Shown: positions 18,640 through 27,764, counted from the stretch's first letter. The stretch is 64,000 bases of DNA from Pseudaeromonas sp963677375 (GCA_963677375.2 CAXXIF010000001.1:62001-126000); one strand, 5' to 3'. Numbers and translations: made by a program. The notes: generated by a model not told the origin, from the letters alone.

Positions 18640-19218
18640 TCACTTCCCTTCAGCAGCCGAGACTGCGGAGGTAAGCGGCGTCGCCTGGTCCAGTTGCGTC
18701 TGTACCGCCTTGCCCACCTGATCGGCTGCTTGTTGTTGCAATGCGGCAGGGTCCAGCAACGACTGCATGGCCTTGGGCCAGGTCGGCACCGCGGCAACAC
18801 CCGCAGTCTCTGCGGCCCCATTGGCCAGAGGCTCACTAAAAATCGCCGACTTGCCCTGCTGTTGCATCAATACCGCCATCTGGTTCGTTTGCGAATTCCA
18901 GACAAAACCAGCCTTATCCGCCAGTGGCCCCGTCACCGGATTATTGGATAACACATAGAATAAGGGCCCCTCTTGCTGGATCTCATCGGCCGTCTTCAAC
19001 AAGGTCACCGCCGTCTGATAATGATCACCCAGTAGCGGCTGCATCCGGTCCTTGATCAGCGGCTGCTCAAACAAGTTGACCTCGTTCGGATCAAAACCCA
19101 CCAGCGGTTTGAGCAAGGCCCACATCAGTTGGCTCTGCGCGCCCGCCAGTAAGGGAGCCACACACCCGGTAAGCAACAGGCTGACCAGTAACACCTTGAG
19201 CAAAACCATTCTGCGCAT
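18640..19218 (-). CDS. Putative lipoprotein of unknown function
   Basis: 192 residues with a lipoprotein signal peptide; lipobox LLTGC, acylated Cys at residue 19. The mature part has LLKPLVGFDPNEVNLFEQPL and a C-terminal Gln/Ala-rich helix (LDPAALQQQAADQVGKAVQ). I do not recognise a named family. Its stop lies only three bases from that of the convergent GGDEF gene with no terminator between. Confidence 0.78.
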   Translation of the reverse strand: MRRMVLLKVLLVSLLLTGCVAPLLAGAQSQLMWALLKPLVGFDPNEVNLFEQPLIKDRMQPLLGDHYQTAVTLLKTADEIQQEGPLFYVLSNNPVTGPLADKAGFVWNSQTNQMAVLMQQQGKSAIFSEPLANGAAETAGVAAVPTWPKAMQSLLDPAALQQQAADQVGKAVQTQLDQATPLTSAVSAAEGK

Positions 19219-19519
19219 CCGGAGAACTCCATGATTTAAATTGATTTACGGCGCGCCATCATACATTGCCCCAACCACCAAACCGAGTGAAATCCATGCA
19301 GCGACTGACTCGCAGGTGAATAAAAACAGTGACGACGATCGGCTGGCTCACCGAGAGAAATAAACAGCTCATATGAATCCATGGCAAACTAGGCTCCGTC
19401 GCCTCGCCAATCGTTCATCTCTCGCGAATCGACGACTAAATAGTCCAGTGGAAAAGCCAATGGATAGTACCAGTCGGCGGTATGAGCCCCGCCATGCCAC
19501 CTCTACAAGGATAAGAACT
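19219..19519. other. Gene-free spacer before the DUF2167/M50 pair
   Basis: About 300 bases separate the divergent lipoprotein gene and the DUF2167-like gene. An open frame in phase with the latter extends back to 19373 but its product is basic and unlike a signal peptide, so I treat it as untranslated. No clear promoter hexamers or repeats were recognised. Confidence 0.5.
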
Positions 19520-20425
19520 ATGTCACCAACCACCTGGCGCACTCTGGCGCTAATTTCTTTCTGCTGGGCCCTGCCATTGAGTGAGCTACACGCCGAGACG
19601 CCTACAGATCCAGTTGTCCAGGCCCAAGCCGAAATTGATGCGGCTAATAGCGCCGCCATGTTGGCCGCCATTTCGGGGCCAACCGACATTGTGGTCGCCG
19701 ATCAGGCTCACCTGCAATTGCCCGCCGGCATGGCTTATGTACCGCGGACCCAAACCCAGCGCCTGCTCAAGTCTTTCGATGGGCAAGGCGATGACACGGT
19801 TCAGGGCATGGTGATCCCAACCAGTGAGGAAGAGCAGTGGATGTTACTGGTCAGCTATAAGCCCGCAGGCTACATCAAGGACGATGACGCTAAATCCTGG
19901 GACCCGGACCAAATGCTCACAAATCTGCGCGAAGGAACTGAAGCCGCCAACACCGAACGTAAAGCAAGGGGTATTGCCGAACTCGAAGTGGTCGGCTGGG
20001 CCGAGGTTCCGCTTTACACCGCCAGTGACCATCACCTGCGCTGGTCGGCCTCGGCGCGGGAAAAGGGGGCCGAAGATCCCAACTACACCATCAACTACAA
20101 CACCCTGGCACTGGGACGGGAAGGCTACATCAGCATGAATCTGGTCACCGATGCACAGAACGTCCAACGACTGAAACCCGTCGCCGGCCAGCTGATGGGG
20201 GCGCTAAAATTCGATGCCGGCAAGAATTACAGTGACTTTGAGGCCAGTACCGATAAAGTCGCGGAGTATGGCCTAGCAGCACTGGTCGCCGGGGTCGCCG
20301 CCAAGAAACTCGGATTTTTCGCCCTGGCTGCCGCCTTCGTCCTCAAGTTTGCCAAGGTCTTTCTGATCGCCCTGGCCGGTGGCGCCACTGTGATCGGCCG
20401 ACTATTCAAACGCAAGAAGGAATGA
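19520..20425 (+). CDS. Exported DUF2167-like membrane protein
   Basis: 301 residues from the ATG after AAGGATAAGAACT, giving a normal signal peptide (TLALISFCWALPLSELHAE). The mature part contains LPAGMAYVPRTQTQRLL, DGQGDDTVQGMVIP, EEEQWMLLVSYKPAGYIKDD and VGWAEVPLY, as in DUF2167 proteins, and ends with hydrophobic stretches (LAALVAGVAAKKLGFFALAA and VFLIALAGGATVIG) and a basic tail. Function unknown. Four bases before the M50 protease gene, so the two are probably one operon and may act together in the membrane. Confidence 0.8.
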   Translation: MSPTTWRTLALISFCWALPLSELHAETPTDPVVQAQAEIDAANSAAMLAAISGPTDIVVADQAHLQLPAGMAYVPRTQTQRLLKSFDGQGDDTVQGMVIPTSEEEQWMLLVSYKPAGYIKDDDAKSWDPDQMLTNLREGTEAANTERKARGIAELEVVGWAEVPLYTASDHHLRWSASAREKGAEDPNYTINYNTLALGREGYISMNLVTDAQNVQRLKPVAGQLMGALKFDAGKNYSDFEASTDKVAEYGLAALVAGVAAKKLGFFALAAAFVLKFAKVFLIALAGGATVIGRLFKRKKE

Positions 20426-20429
20426 TGCG

Positions 20430-21146
20430 GTGATCAAGGCTCTGTTGCTGTTGTTCGGTGCTGGCAAGCTGGGCAAGGTGTTGTTCAGCGTGGGCAGCAT
20501 GTTGCTCTCTTTAGTGATTTACGCCCAACTCTTCGGCTGGCCCTATGCGGCAGGTTTCATGGCATTGCTGTTGATTCATGAGATGGGCCATTTTCTCGCC
20601 GCCATACAGCGTGGACTCAAGGTCGGGGCACCGACCTTCATTCCCTTTGTCGGAGCCTGGATCGAGCTCAAGGAACAACCGATGAATGTCGAGACCGAAG
20701 CCTATGTCGGTCTTGCCGGTCCCCTGCTCGGCAGCTTGGCCGCTCTGGGCTGTTACTTCATCGGCCGCCAGGGCGGGCAAGATATCTGGCTGGCGCTGGC
20801 CTACATAGGTCTGTTACTGAATCTGTTCAACCTGATCCCCATCAGCCCGTTTGATGGTGGCCGGATCGTGGCGATCCTCTCCCCCAAGCTGTGGTTGGTC
20901 GGTATCCCCGTACTGCTGGCGCTATTTTTTTATCGCCCCAGCCCCATGTTGTTGCTCGTTGCTCTGCTGGCGGCCCCGCAAGCCTGGTCGGTGCTGCGCG
21001 GCCAGACTCACGCCCAGCGACCGGAGGGTTACTATCAAGCGACACTCGAGCAAAAACTACAATATGGTTGCGTCTATCTGGGTATGGTGGCGTTTCTGGC
21101 TATCATGAGCCATGACGTTCATCAGATGCTGGGGCATCTGCAGTAA
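20430..21146 (+). CDS. Site-2-type membrane metalloprotease (M50 family)
   Basis: 238-residue polytopic protein. The zinc-binding motif HEMGH lies in a membrane helix (LLLIHEMGHFLAA), and the second motif NLIPISPFDGG (the family NxxPxxxxDGG) supplies the third ligand. About five to six hydrophobic segments. Start codon is GTG with AAGGA upstream, four bases after the DUF2167-like gene. It lacks the PDZ domain of RseP, so it is not the sigma-E protease; substrate unknown. Confidence 0.85.
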   Translation: MIKALLLLFGAGKLGKVLFSVGSMLLSLVIYAQLFGWPYAAGFMALLLIHEMGHFLAAIQRGLKVGAPTFIPFVGAWIELKEQPMNVETEAYVGLAGPLLGSLAALGCYFIGRQGGQDIWLALAYIGLLLNLFNLIPISPFDGGRIVAILSPKLWLVGIPVLLALFFYRPSPMLLLVALLAAPQAWSVLRGQTHAQRPEGYYQATLEQKLQYGCVYLGMVAFLAIMSHDVHQMLGHLQ

Positions 21147-21240
21147 CCCTCATCCCCCAATCTGGAGAGACTATTGTGCAAGTCAGAACGGGAGCAGAAA
21201 ATAGAGAACCGTGGACGAACGAAAAACTGGAGATAGATCC

Positions 21241-21453
21241 ATGATGAAATGGTCTTTGCTAGCCCTGCTACTCGTGGTGGGTGTCAATGGTTGCAGCGAT
21301 ATGAAATCAGCAGGCAAAGCAATCGGCCACACCACCCGGGATGTAACACGCGAAATCGGTCATACCACGCGTGATGTGACTCGAGATATCGGGCATGGCA
21401 CCCGTGATGCCGTTACTGGCGTAAAAGACGGTTGGGAAGAAGAAGCCGAGTAA
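21241..21453 (+). CDS. Small lipoprotein with 11-residue repeats
   Basis: 70 residues from the ATG after GGAG; an upstream in-frame GTG at 21211 is less likely. Signal peptide with lipobox VNGC (Cys at 18), then two near-identical 11-residue units (IGHTTRDVTRE, IGHTTRDVTRD) and a partial third (IGHGTRDAV), ending in an acidic tail. An 11-residue period suggests an extended amphipathic helix. Function unknown; follows the M50 gene by about 95 bases. Confidence 0.75.
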   Translation: MMKWSLLALLLVVGVNGCSDMKSAGKAIGHTTRDVTREIGHTTRDVTRDIGHGTRDAVTGVKDGWEEEAE

Positions 21454-21526
21454 TGGCCGATTCACCTCGGTTCGTAGCCCAATAAAGAGGCTATGTACCT
21501 ATTAAGTATTGTTAATCACCGGTGAT

Positions 21527-21622
21527 GGAGTCGTGGACGAAAAGCAGACCGTTGGCGGCAGGAAAGGCGCCATCGAGCTTACATGGATGTATTCACGGCG
21601 TGTCTGTGTTCGTCCTGACTCC
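21527..21622. repeat. Self-complementary intergenic element, copy 1
   Basis: About 96 bases bounded by imperfect inverted ends (GGAGTCGTGGACGAA... and ...TTCGTCCTGACTCC). The interior has GCGGCA, CCATCGAGC, the hairpin TACATGGATGTA and TCACGGCGTGT. The same interior is found at 43261-43361. It carries no gene and resembles the short dispersed hairpin repeats seen in marine and aquatic gammaproteobacteria. Confidence 0.75.
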
Positions 21623-21680
21623 TACCAGCCTGATGACGGGTTTTGATCCGAGCAACGCATAACTGGGACAGAGCCAATAG

Positions 21681-21708
21681 AAAGGGAGGCATGATGCCTC
21701 CCTTTTTT
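21681..21708 (+). terminator. Intrinsic terminator facing pntB
   Basis: An 11-bp perfect stem (AAAGGGAGGCA / TGCCTCCCTTT) with a three-base loop is followed by a T run on the plus strand. It closes the small lipoprotein region; on the minus strand it follows the pntB stop but has only a weak T tract. Confidence 0.82.
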
Positions 21709-21723
21709 ATGACGCACTGACTA

Positions 21724-23221
21724 TTACAGTGCCTTGAGAATGTTCTCCACTGTACCCTTGGCATCGCCAAAGCACATGTGGGAGTTCTCCTTGAAGAACA
21801 ACGGGTTCTGCACCCCGGCATAACCGGTATTCATGGAACGCTTGAAGACGATGACATTCTGCGCCTTCCACACTTCCAGCACCGGCATACCGGCGATCGG
21901 GCTACCCGGATCTTCCATCGCGGCCGGATTGACAGTGTCATTGGCACCAATAACCAGCACGGTATCGGTATCGGCAAAGTCCTCGTTGATTTCGTCCATT
22001 TCCAGCACGATATCGTAAGGCACCTTGGCCTCAGCCAGCAGTACGTTCATATGACCAGGCAGACGACCGGCCACCGGGTGAATACCAAAGCGTACCTTGA
22101 TGCCGCGCTCACGCAGCTTGTGGGTGATCTCGGCCACCGGATACTGCGCCTGCGCCACCGCCATGCCGTAACCGGGGGTGATGATGACAGAGCTGGAATT
22201 CTTCAGCAGATCGGCCACATCTTCCGGCTTCATCTCGCGGTATTCACCCATCTCTTCTTCCGAGGAGGAGGAGCTGACGCCATCGGTCCCGAAACCACCG
22301 GCAATCACTGAAATGAAGGAGCGGTTCATCGCCTTACACATGATGTAAGAGAGGATCGCACCGGAGGAACCCACCAGTGCACCCGTGACGATCAGCAGGT
22401 CATTGGAGAGCATGAAGCCTGCCGCCGCCGCCGCCCAACCGGAGTAGGAGTTCAGCATGGAAACCACCACCGGCATATCAGCGCCACCGATGGAAGAGAC
22501 CAGATGCCAACCGAAGGCCAGCGCAATCAGCGTCATCAACAGGATGGCCCAGGTCGAGCCGCCAACGTTGACGAAGTAAACCATCAGCGCGAACGAAACC
22601 ACGGCCCGCCAGCAGGTTGAGCTTATGCTTGTGGGGCAGGTTCAACGGCTTGGAGCTGAAGATGCCCCGCAGCTTGCCAAACGCCACGATAGAACCAGTG
22701 AAGGTAACGGCCCCGATAAACACTCCGAGGAAGACCTCAGTCAGGTGGATACTCAACATGGCGCCATTGAGATGACCGGCGTGGCCACCCTGCTGGTTAG
22801 CCAGCTGAGTGATGGCCTGCTGGGCAGCCGCCAGGATCTCTTCCGGGCTACCGGATAACGGCAGTACCAGTTGTGCCGTGACGTCAGCCGGCAACACTTC
22901 GATGAAGCTGTTGAAGCCTACGAGTACAGCAGCCAGACCCACGAAGCTGTGCAGAATGGCAACCAACTCCGGCATCTGGGTCATTTCAACTTTCAGCGCC
23001 AGACGGGCGCCGACTGCACCGCCAATCGCCATGGCGATCAGTATGTAGACCACACCGCTGACACTTGGGCTGGCGATGGTCGCGACCAGAGCAATGGCCA
23101 TACCCGCGATACCGAACCAGTTACCGTATTTGGCAGTTTCCTGCTTGGAGAGCCCCGCGAGGCTCAGGATGAACAGTACGGCAGCAATAATATAGGATGC
23201 CGTGGCCAATCCTTGAGACAT
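21724..23221 (-). pseudogene. pntB: NAD(P) transhydrogenase beta subunit, one-base frameshift
   Basis: Beta subunit of the proton-translocating transhydrogenase: membrane helices plus the NADP-binding domain III. Two overlapping frames make one protein: the N-terminal part up to KHKLNLLA, the C-terminal part from VSFALMVYFVNVGG onward, with FGWHLVSSIGGADMPVVVSM, the NADP-site GYGMAVAQAQ, RFGIHPVAGRLPGH and VIGANDTVNP. The coding strand reads GCGGGCCGTG near 22603-22607, and deleting one G joins the frames. It also carries roughly 35 extra residues between GFNS and IHLTEV compared with E. coli. Co-directional with pntA, 11 bases apart. Confidence 0.85.
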
Positions 23222-23232
23222 GGTGTTTCCCC

Positions 23233-24762
23233 TTAATCCTTACGGAACATCTTGAGCATACGGTGGGTCACAGTGAAGCCACCCACTATGTTGATGGTCG
23301 CGATCAGTACGGCGACAAACGCCAGCGCCGCGATCAATCCAGAACCCGCGCCGATCTGCAGCAAGGCACCGACCACGATAATGCCGGAGATGGCATTGGT
23401 GACCGACATCAGCGGCGTATGCAGCGAATGGGTGACGTTCCACACCACGTAGTAACCGACCACACAGGCCAACACAAACACGGTGAAATGCGACAGAAAC
23501 TCCGGCGGAGCCACATGTCCAACCCAGCCAAAACCGGCGATGCCAGCGGCTGCCAGCCAATACTTCAGGCTGGATGGCTTCTTGACTTCCTTGGCCACCG
23601 GCGCGGCGACGGTTTCCTTCTTCGGCGCGGCCGAGACACTGATGGCTGGTGGCGGGAAGGTCACTTCGCCATCACGCACTACGCTCATGGTACGCAGCAC
23701 CACATCGTCGAAGTTGATATCGATGGTGCCGTCTTTTTCCTTGGACAACAGCTTGGTCAGGTTGACCAAGTTGGTGGCATACAGCTGGGAAGACTGGGTC
23801 GGCAAACGGCCCGGCAGATCGGTATAACCGATGATCTTCACACCGCTGGCGGTGGTAATCAGCTCGCCCGGCTGGGTGTATTCACAGTTACCACCAGCGG
23901 CAGAAGCCAGATCGACGATGACCGAGCCCGGCTTCATGCTATCAACCATCGCTTTGGTGATGAGCTTGGGTGCCGGACGGCCAGGGATCAGCGCCGTGGT
24001 GATGATGATGTCCACTTCCTTGGCTTGTTCGGCGAACAGAGCCATTTCAGCGGCAATAAACTCTTCCGACATCACCTTGGCATAACCGTCGGAGGAACCA
24101 CCCTCCTCATTGCTGAAGTCGAGTTTCAGGAAGGAACCACCCATGGACTCAATCTGCTCGGCCACTTCCAGACGGGTATCGAATGCCCGAACTATGGCGC
24201 CCAGTGAACCGGCGGCACCGATAGCGGCCAGCCCTGCCACACCTGCACCGATAACCAGCACTTTAGCTGGCGGAACCTTGCCGGCAGCCGTGATTTGCCC
24301 GGTGAAGAAACGGCCAAAGGCATGCGCAGCTTCGACAACGGCGCGATAACCGCCGATATTGGCCATGGAAGAGAGCGCATCCAGTGCCTGAGCCCGGGAG
24401 ATACGCGGCACCATGTCCATGGCCAGGATATTGATCTTCTTGGCAGAAAGTTTGGCGACCAGTTCCGGATTCTGAGCGGGCCAAACGAAACTGACGAGCG
24501 TGGTGCCATCTTGCAACAGCGCGATCTCCGCATCCGTTGGCGCGTTCACCTTATAGATGAGGGGGGATTGCCACAGGGTGGCGGAGTCGACCACCACAGC
24601 ACCAGCGGCTTCAAAGGCGGCATCATCAAAGCTGGCCAGAGCACCGGCACCAGACTCGACGGCCACGTCGAAGCCGAGCTTTTTCAGCTGCTCAACGGTG
24701 GCAGGGGTGGCAGCCACCCGAGTTTCACCGGCGAGACTCTCTCTCGGTATACCAATCTGCAT
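23233..24762 (-). CDS. pntA: NAD(P) transhydrogenase alpha subunit
   Basis: 509 residues. Domain I binds NAD (VLVIGAGVAGLAAIGAAGSLG; region around residues 160-200) and starts with MQIGIPRESLAGETRVAATP, the alanine dehydrogenase/PNT N-terminus. The C-terminal domain II provides four hydrophobic segments (for example YWLAAAGIAGFGWVGHVAPP and FTVFVLACVVGYYVVW). With pntB it drives NADPH formation from NADH using the proton gradient. First gene of pntAB. Confidence 0.96.
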   Translation of the reverse strand: MQIGIPRESLAGETRVAATPATVEQLKKLGFDVAVESGAGALASFDDAAFEAAGAVVVDSATLWQSPLIYKVNAPTDAEIALLQDGTTLVSFVWPAQNPELVAKLSAKKINILAMDMVPRISRAQALDALSSMANIGGYRAVVEAAHAFGRFFTGQITAAGKVPPAKVLVIGAGVAGLAAIGAAGSLGAIVRAFDTRLEVAEQIESMGGSFLKLDFSNEEGGSSDGYAKVMSEEFIAAEMALFAEQAKEVDIIITTALIPGRPAPKLITKAMVDSMKPGSVIVDLASAAGGNCEYTQPGELITTASGVKIIGYTDLPGRLPTQSSQLYATNLVNLTKLLSKEKDGTIDINFDDVVLRTMSVVRDGEVTFPPPAISVSAAPKKETVAAPVAKEVKKPSSLKYWLAAAGIAGFGWVGHVAPPEFLSHFTVFVLACVVGYYVVWNVTHSLHTPLMSVTNAISGIIVVGALLQIGAGSGLIAALAFVAVLIATINIVGGFTVTHRMLKMFRKD

Positions 24763-25224
24763 GTCTATTCCCTGATATTGAATAAAGGTCGCGGTTACCT
24801 GTCACTCCAACTGGGGGGAGTAACAGTCGTGCGCGGGGACAAAAACCTCACCCACGGCTAACGTAAAAGGCAGTACGGGGCATGATTTGTAACAAATTTT
24901 ACCCTCTTTTGACACCAGACCAGTCGTGCTGCTCCGGGTCATCAATGCCGAAAAGCCGGTCTTGTTGCCGGTCTTGTTGCCGGTCTTCGAGGGCCTGTGC
25001 CGCGCGATCCTACCTTCCCCGATGGCTTACAGTAGTGCCACCGACAAAATGGGCCTCACACTGTAGCCGGTCTGTTTGGGAAAAAAAATGCTTGGGCTAG
25101 CATGAGTTAGAATAAATTCACCCTATTTGCTACTTTCTGTTCTATCTGGAAGGGAATCTTGGCAAATGCGATCTTAAAAAGTTGCGCTACTCTCTACCCT
25201 CCACCAAGCGTCCGCGAGGAATTT
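24763..25224. other. Divergent pntA/blc control region with short repeats
   Basis: About 460 bases without a gene. A perfect palindrome ATTTGT-A-ACAAAT lies at 24885-24897, a possible regulator site for pntA. A 12-base tandem repeat (GCCGGTCTTGTT, two full copies and a partial third) covers 24955-24990. A TAGAAT hexamer about 110 bases upstream of blc could be a -10, but its -35 is weak. No small gene with a ribosome site was seen. Confidence 0.55.
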
Positions 25225-25731
25225 ATGCGTTTATGGCTCCTAGCGTTCTCCATGTTGCTGGCAGCATGTGTCGGCACTCCCGATGGCCTGACCCCCGTCA
25301 GTGACTTCAAGGTCGATCGTTATCTCGGCACCTGGTATGAGATTGCCCGTCTCGACCACTCGTTCGAGCGGGATCTACAACAAGTCACAGCCCGATACAG
25401 TCTGAATGCCGATGGCAGTGTCCGGGTCATCAACCGCGGCTTTAATGCTCGACAGCAGCAATGGCGGCAGGCCGAGGGCACGGCCAAATTCGTCGGACAG
25501 CCCGATGTGGGCCACCTCAAAGTCAGCTTCTTTGGCCCCTTCTATGGCGGTTATAACATTCTGGTGCTGGACCGGGACTATCAGTACGCGCTGGTCAGCG
25601 GTCCGGACCGCGACTACCTGTGGATACTGGCACGCACCCCCTCCATTCCCCAGGCTACATACGACGCTCTACTCACCCAGGCTGACCAGATGGGCTTTGA
25701 TACCGCGCAATTGATCCGCGTAACACACTGA
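25225..25731 (+). CDS. blc: Outer-membrane lipocalin Blc
   Basis: 168 residues from the ATG preceded by GAGGAA. Lipoprotein signal with lipobox LLAAC (Cys at 15). The lipocalin signature is KVDRYLGTWYEIARLDHSFE, then VINRGFNARQQQW and GGYNILVLDRDYQYALVSGP. E. coli Blc binds lysophospholipids and is anchored to the outer membrane. The upstream open frame is not signal-like and is left out. Confidence 0.93.
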   Translation: MRLWLLAFSMLLAACVGTPDGLTPVSDFKVDRYLGTWYEIARLDHSFERDLQQVTARYSLNADGSVRVINRGFNARQQQWRQAEGTAKFVGQPDVGHLKVSFFGPFYGGYNILVLDRDYQYALVSGPDRDYLWILARTPSIPQATYDALLTQADQMGFDTAQLIRVTH

Positions 25732-25750
25732 GTGCTCACGCCGGTGGATA

Positions 25751-25782
25751 CCACAAGGCCAACCGCGGGGTTGGCCTTGTGG
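25751..25782. terminator. Long perfect hairpin between blc and the acyl-CoA synthetase
   Basis: A 14-bp perfect stem (CCACAAGGCCAACC / GGTTGGCCTTGTGG) with loop GCGG between two converging genes. There is no T run on either side, so intrinsic termination is uncertain; it may protect 3' ends or work with Rho. A related hairpin follows pyrI. Confidence 0.6.
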
Positions 25783-25815
25783 CAGATTGATGACTGGGAT
25801 TACCGCTTCGGATGA

Positions 25816-27600
25816 CTAGCGATACATGGCCTCAATCTCGGCACAAAATGCCTGTTCGATGGCCTTGCGACGCAGCTTCAGGGTCGGAGTCAGCTCCCCC
25901 AACTCCATGGAGAAGGGGCGCGGCAGCAGGGTAAATTTTTTCACCTGCTCATACTTGGCGAGCCCGGACTGTAACTCGTTGATCCGCGTCTCGAAGAACG
26001 CCACGATCTTGCCATTGCGTAACAACTCCAGTTGGTTCTGATAGTTCAGGCCAATCGAGCGAGCGTACTCCTCTACCGCCTCGATGCAGGGAACGATCAG
26101 CGCCGAGACAAAATGTCGGGCATCGGCAACTACCGCAATCTGCTCGATGAAGCGATCCTGCGACAGGGCTCCTTCCACCAACTGCGGGGCTACATACTTG
26201 CCGTTCGAGGTCTTCATCAGCTCCTTGAGCCGCTCGGTAAACAGCAAGCGCCCCTGGGCGTCCAGATCCCCGGCATCACCGGTACGGAAGAAACCATCCG
26301 CCGTAAACACCTTGGCGGTCTCTTCAGGCTTATTGAAGTAGCCACGCATCACGGTCGGTCCCTTGACCTGGATTTCTTTATCCTCTCCCAGACGAATTTC
26401 CAGCCCCTGGAGTGGTGTACCTATGGTCCCGATCGCCAGATCGTCGGGCTCAGGACAAGAGACAGTGGCACTGGTCTCAGTCAAGCCGTAACCGCACTTG
26501 ATGTTCAAACCGGCGGCATTGAAGAACAAATTGATTTCATCCGCCAGACGGGCACCGCCGACCGGTAAGAAGCGGACTCGCCCGCCGAAACGCTGCCGCA
26601 AGGTGGAGAACAGCAATGTATCGGCCAGCTTGAACTGTAAACCCAGCCAGAGCCCGAGAGATTCCCCACGCTCCTTCATCGCCAACGCCTTGAGTCCGAC
26701 ACCTTTGGCCCAATAGAACAGGGCCCGGCGTACTGGATTGGCGTTATCGGCCTTGCCATGAATGATGTTGTAGGCTTTTTCGTAAACTCGGGGCACGGCA
26801 CACATCACAGTCGGACGCACATCATGCAGCACCGACATCACAGCTTGCGGATCGCGGATATAGACGTTCACAGCCCCACGATACAGGACGTAATAACTCC
26901 AGTAGCGCTCATAGACATGACTCAGCGGCAGCAACGCCAGCGACACATCGTCATGACCGACCGTAACTCGCTGATCGTGCATCACCAGCAAAGCCGCCAG
27001 ATTACTGAAATCCACCATCACGCCTTTGGGTTCACCCGTAGTGCCCGAGGTGTAGACCAGCGTCAGCAGATCATCCATTCGGTAATCAGCCGCACGCTGC
27101 AACAACTCAGCCGCGCTAGCCTGGTGGTTGCCGAACTGCAACATGGCATCAAAATGCATCGCCTGCGGACACTGCCGCAAATCCACCAGAGCATCGAAAC
27201 AGATGATGTGGTCCAGCTCACCGGCTTCCAGCAGTTGCAAGGCCAGATCAAATTGCGGCTGCTCGCCGACAAACAGGATGCGGATACCGGCATCGCGCAG
27301 TATGTAACGCGTCTGCTCCAGGGTATTGGTAGGGTAAAGTGGCACCACCACGCCGCGAGCCGCCAGGATGCCGAGATCGGCCTGCGTCCACTCCGGCATA
27401 TTCCGGGAAAAGATCCCTACCATCTGCTGGGGCTGTAGACCAAGGCGGATCAGCCCCTGAGCCAAAAAGTCGATGCTGTGGCCCAGGGCCTGCCAGCTCA
27501 TGTCACGCCATTGTCCATCCTGCTGGACTCGCAGCGCGGTTTTGCTCTTCAATCCCTCGATTCGCTCGCGAAAAACTCGAACCAAATGAAGCTCATGCAT
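25816..27600 (-). CDS. Long-chain fatty acid--CoA ligase (FAA1-type)
   Basis: 594-residue ANL-superfamily enzyme that activates fatty acids to acyl-CoA through acyl-AMP. The P-loop is LVYTSGTTGEPKGVMV, followed by LLPLSHVYER, GYGLTETSATVS, the FRTGDAGDLDAQGRL motif and KELMKTSNGKYVAPQLVE near the catalytic Lys region. The longer form with SHVYERYW resembles eukaryotic-like FAA1 synthetases (COG1022) rather than E. coli FadD. No signal peptide. It stands alone; no strong ribosome site is visible. Confidence 0.9.
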   Translation of the reverse strand: MHELHLVRVFRERIEGLKSKTALRVQQDGQWRDMSWQALGHSIDFLAQGLIRLGLQPQQMVGIFSRNMPEWTQADLGILAARGVVVPLYPTNTLEQTRYILRDAGIRILFVGEQPQFDLALQLLEAGELDHIICFDALVDLRQCPQAMHFDAMLQFGNHQASAAELLQRAADYRMDDLLTLVYTSGTTGEPKGVMVDFSNLAALLVMHDQRVTVGHDDVSLALLPLSHVYERYWSYYVLYRGAVNVYIRDPQAVMSVLHDVRPTVMCAVPRVYEKAYNIIHGKADNANPVRRALFYWAKGVGLKALAMKERGESLGLWLGLQFKLADTLLFSTLRQRFGGRVRFLPVGGARLADEINLFFNAAGLNIKCGYGLTETSATVSCPEPDDLAIGTIGTPLQGLEIRLGEDKEIQVKGPTVMRGYFNKPEETAKVFTADGFFRTGDAGDLDAQGRLLFTERLKELMKTSNGKYVAPQLVEGALSQDRFIEQIAVVADARHFVSALIVPCIEAVEEYARSIGLNYQNQLELLRNGKIVAFFETRINELQSGLAKYEQVKKFTLLPRPFSMELGELTPTLKLRRKAIEQAFCAEIEAMYR

Positions 27601-27700
27601 CAGGATTCACCTATCTATTTACAGTTGTACGGCCAATCAGGCCCGAATGACCGGCCTTGCGCGCTAGGTTCCCATATTTTAGCGTACAGGCGTTAGCTTT

Positions 27701-27729
27701 TTGAAAAAGCGGGCACAGAAGCGCAGAAT
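27701..27729 (+). promoter_or_regulatory. Possible sigma-70 promoter of the thioredoxin-fold gene
   Basis: TTGAAA (-35) and CAGAAT (-10) with a 17-base spacer, about 35 bases before the start codon. Five and four consensus matches; moderate support. Confidence 0.45.
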
Positions 27730-27764
27730 AGTGAGTCATTGGAAACCGCTGACGGACAACGACC

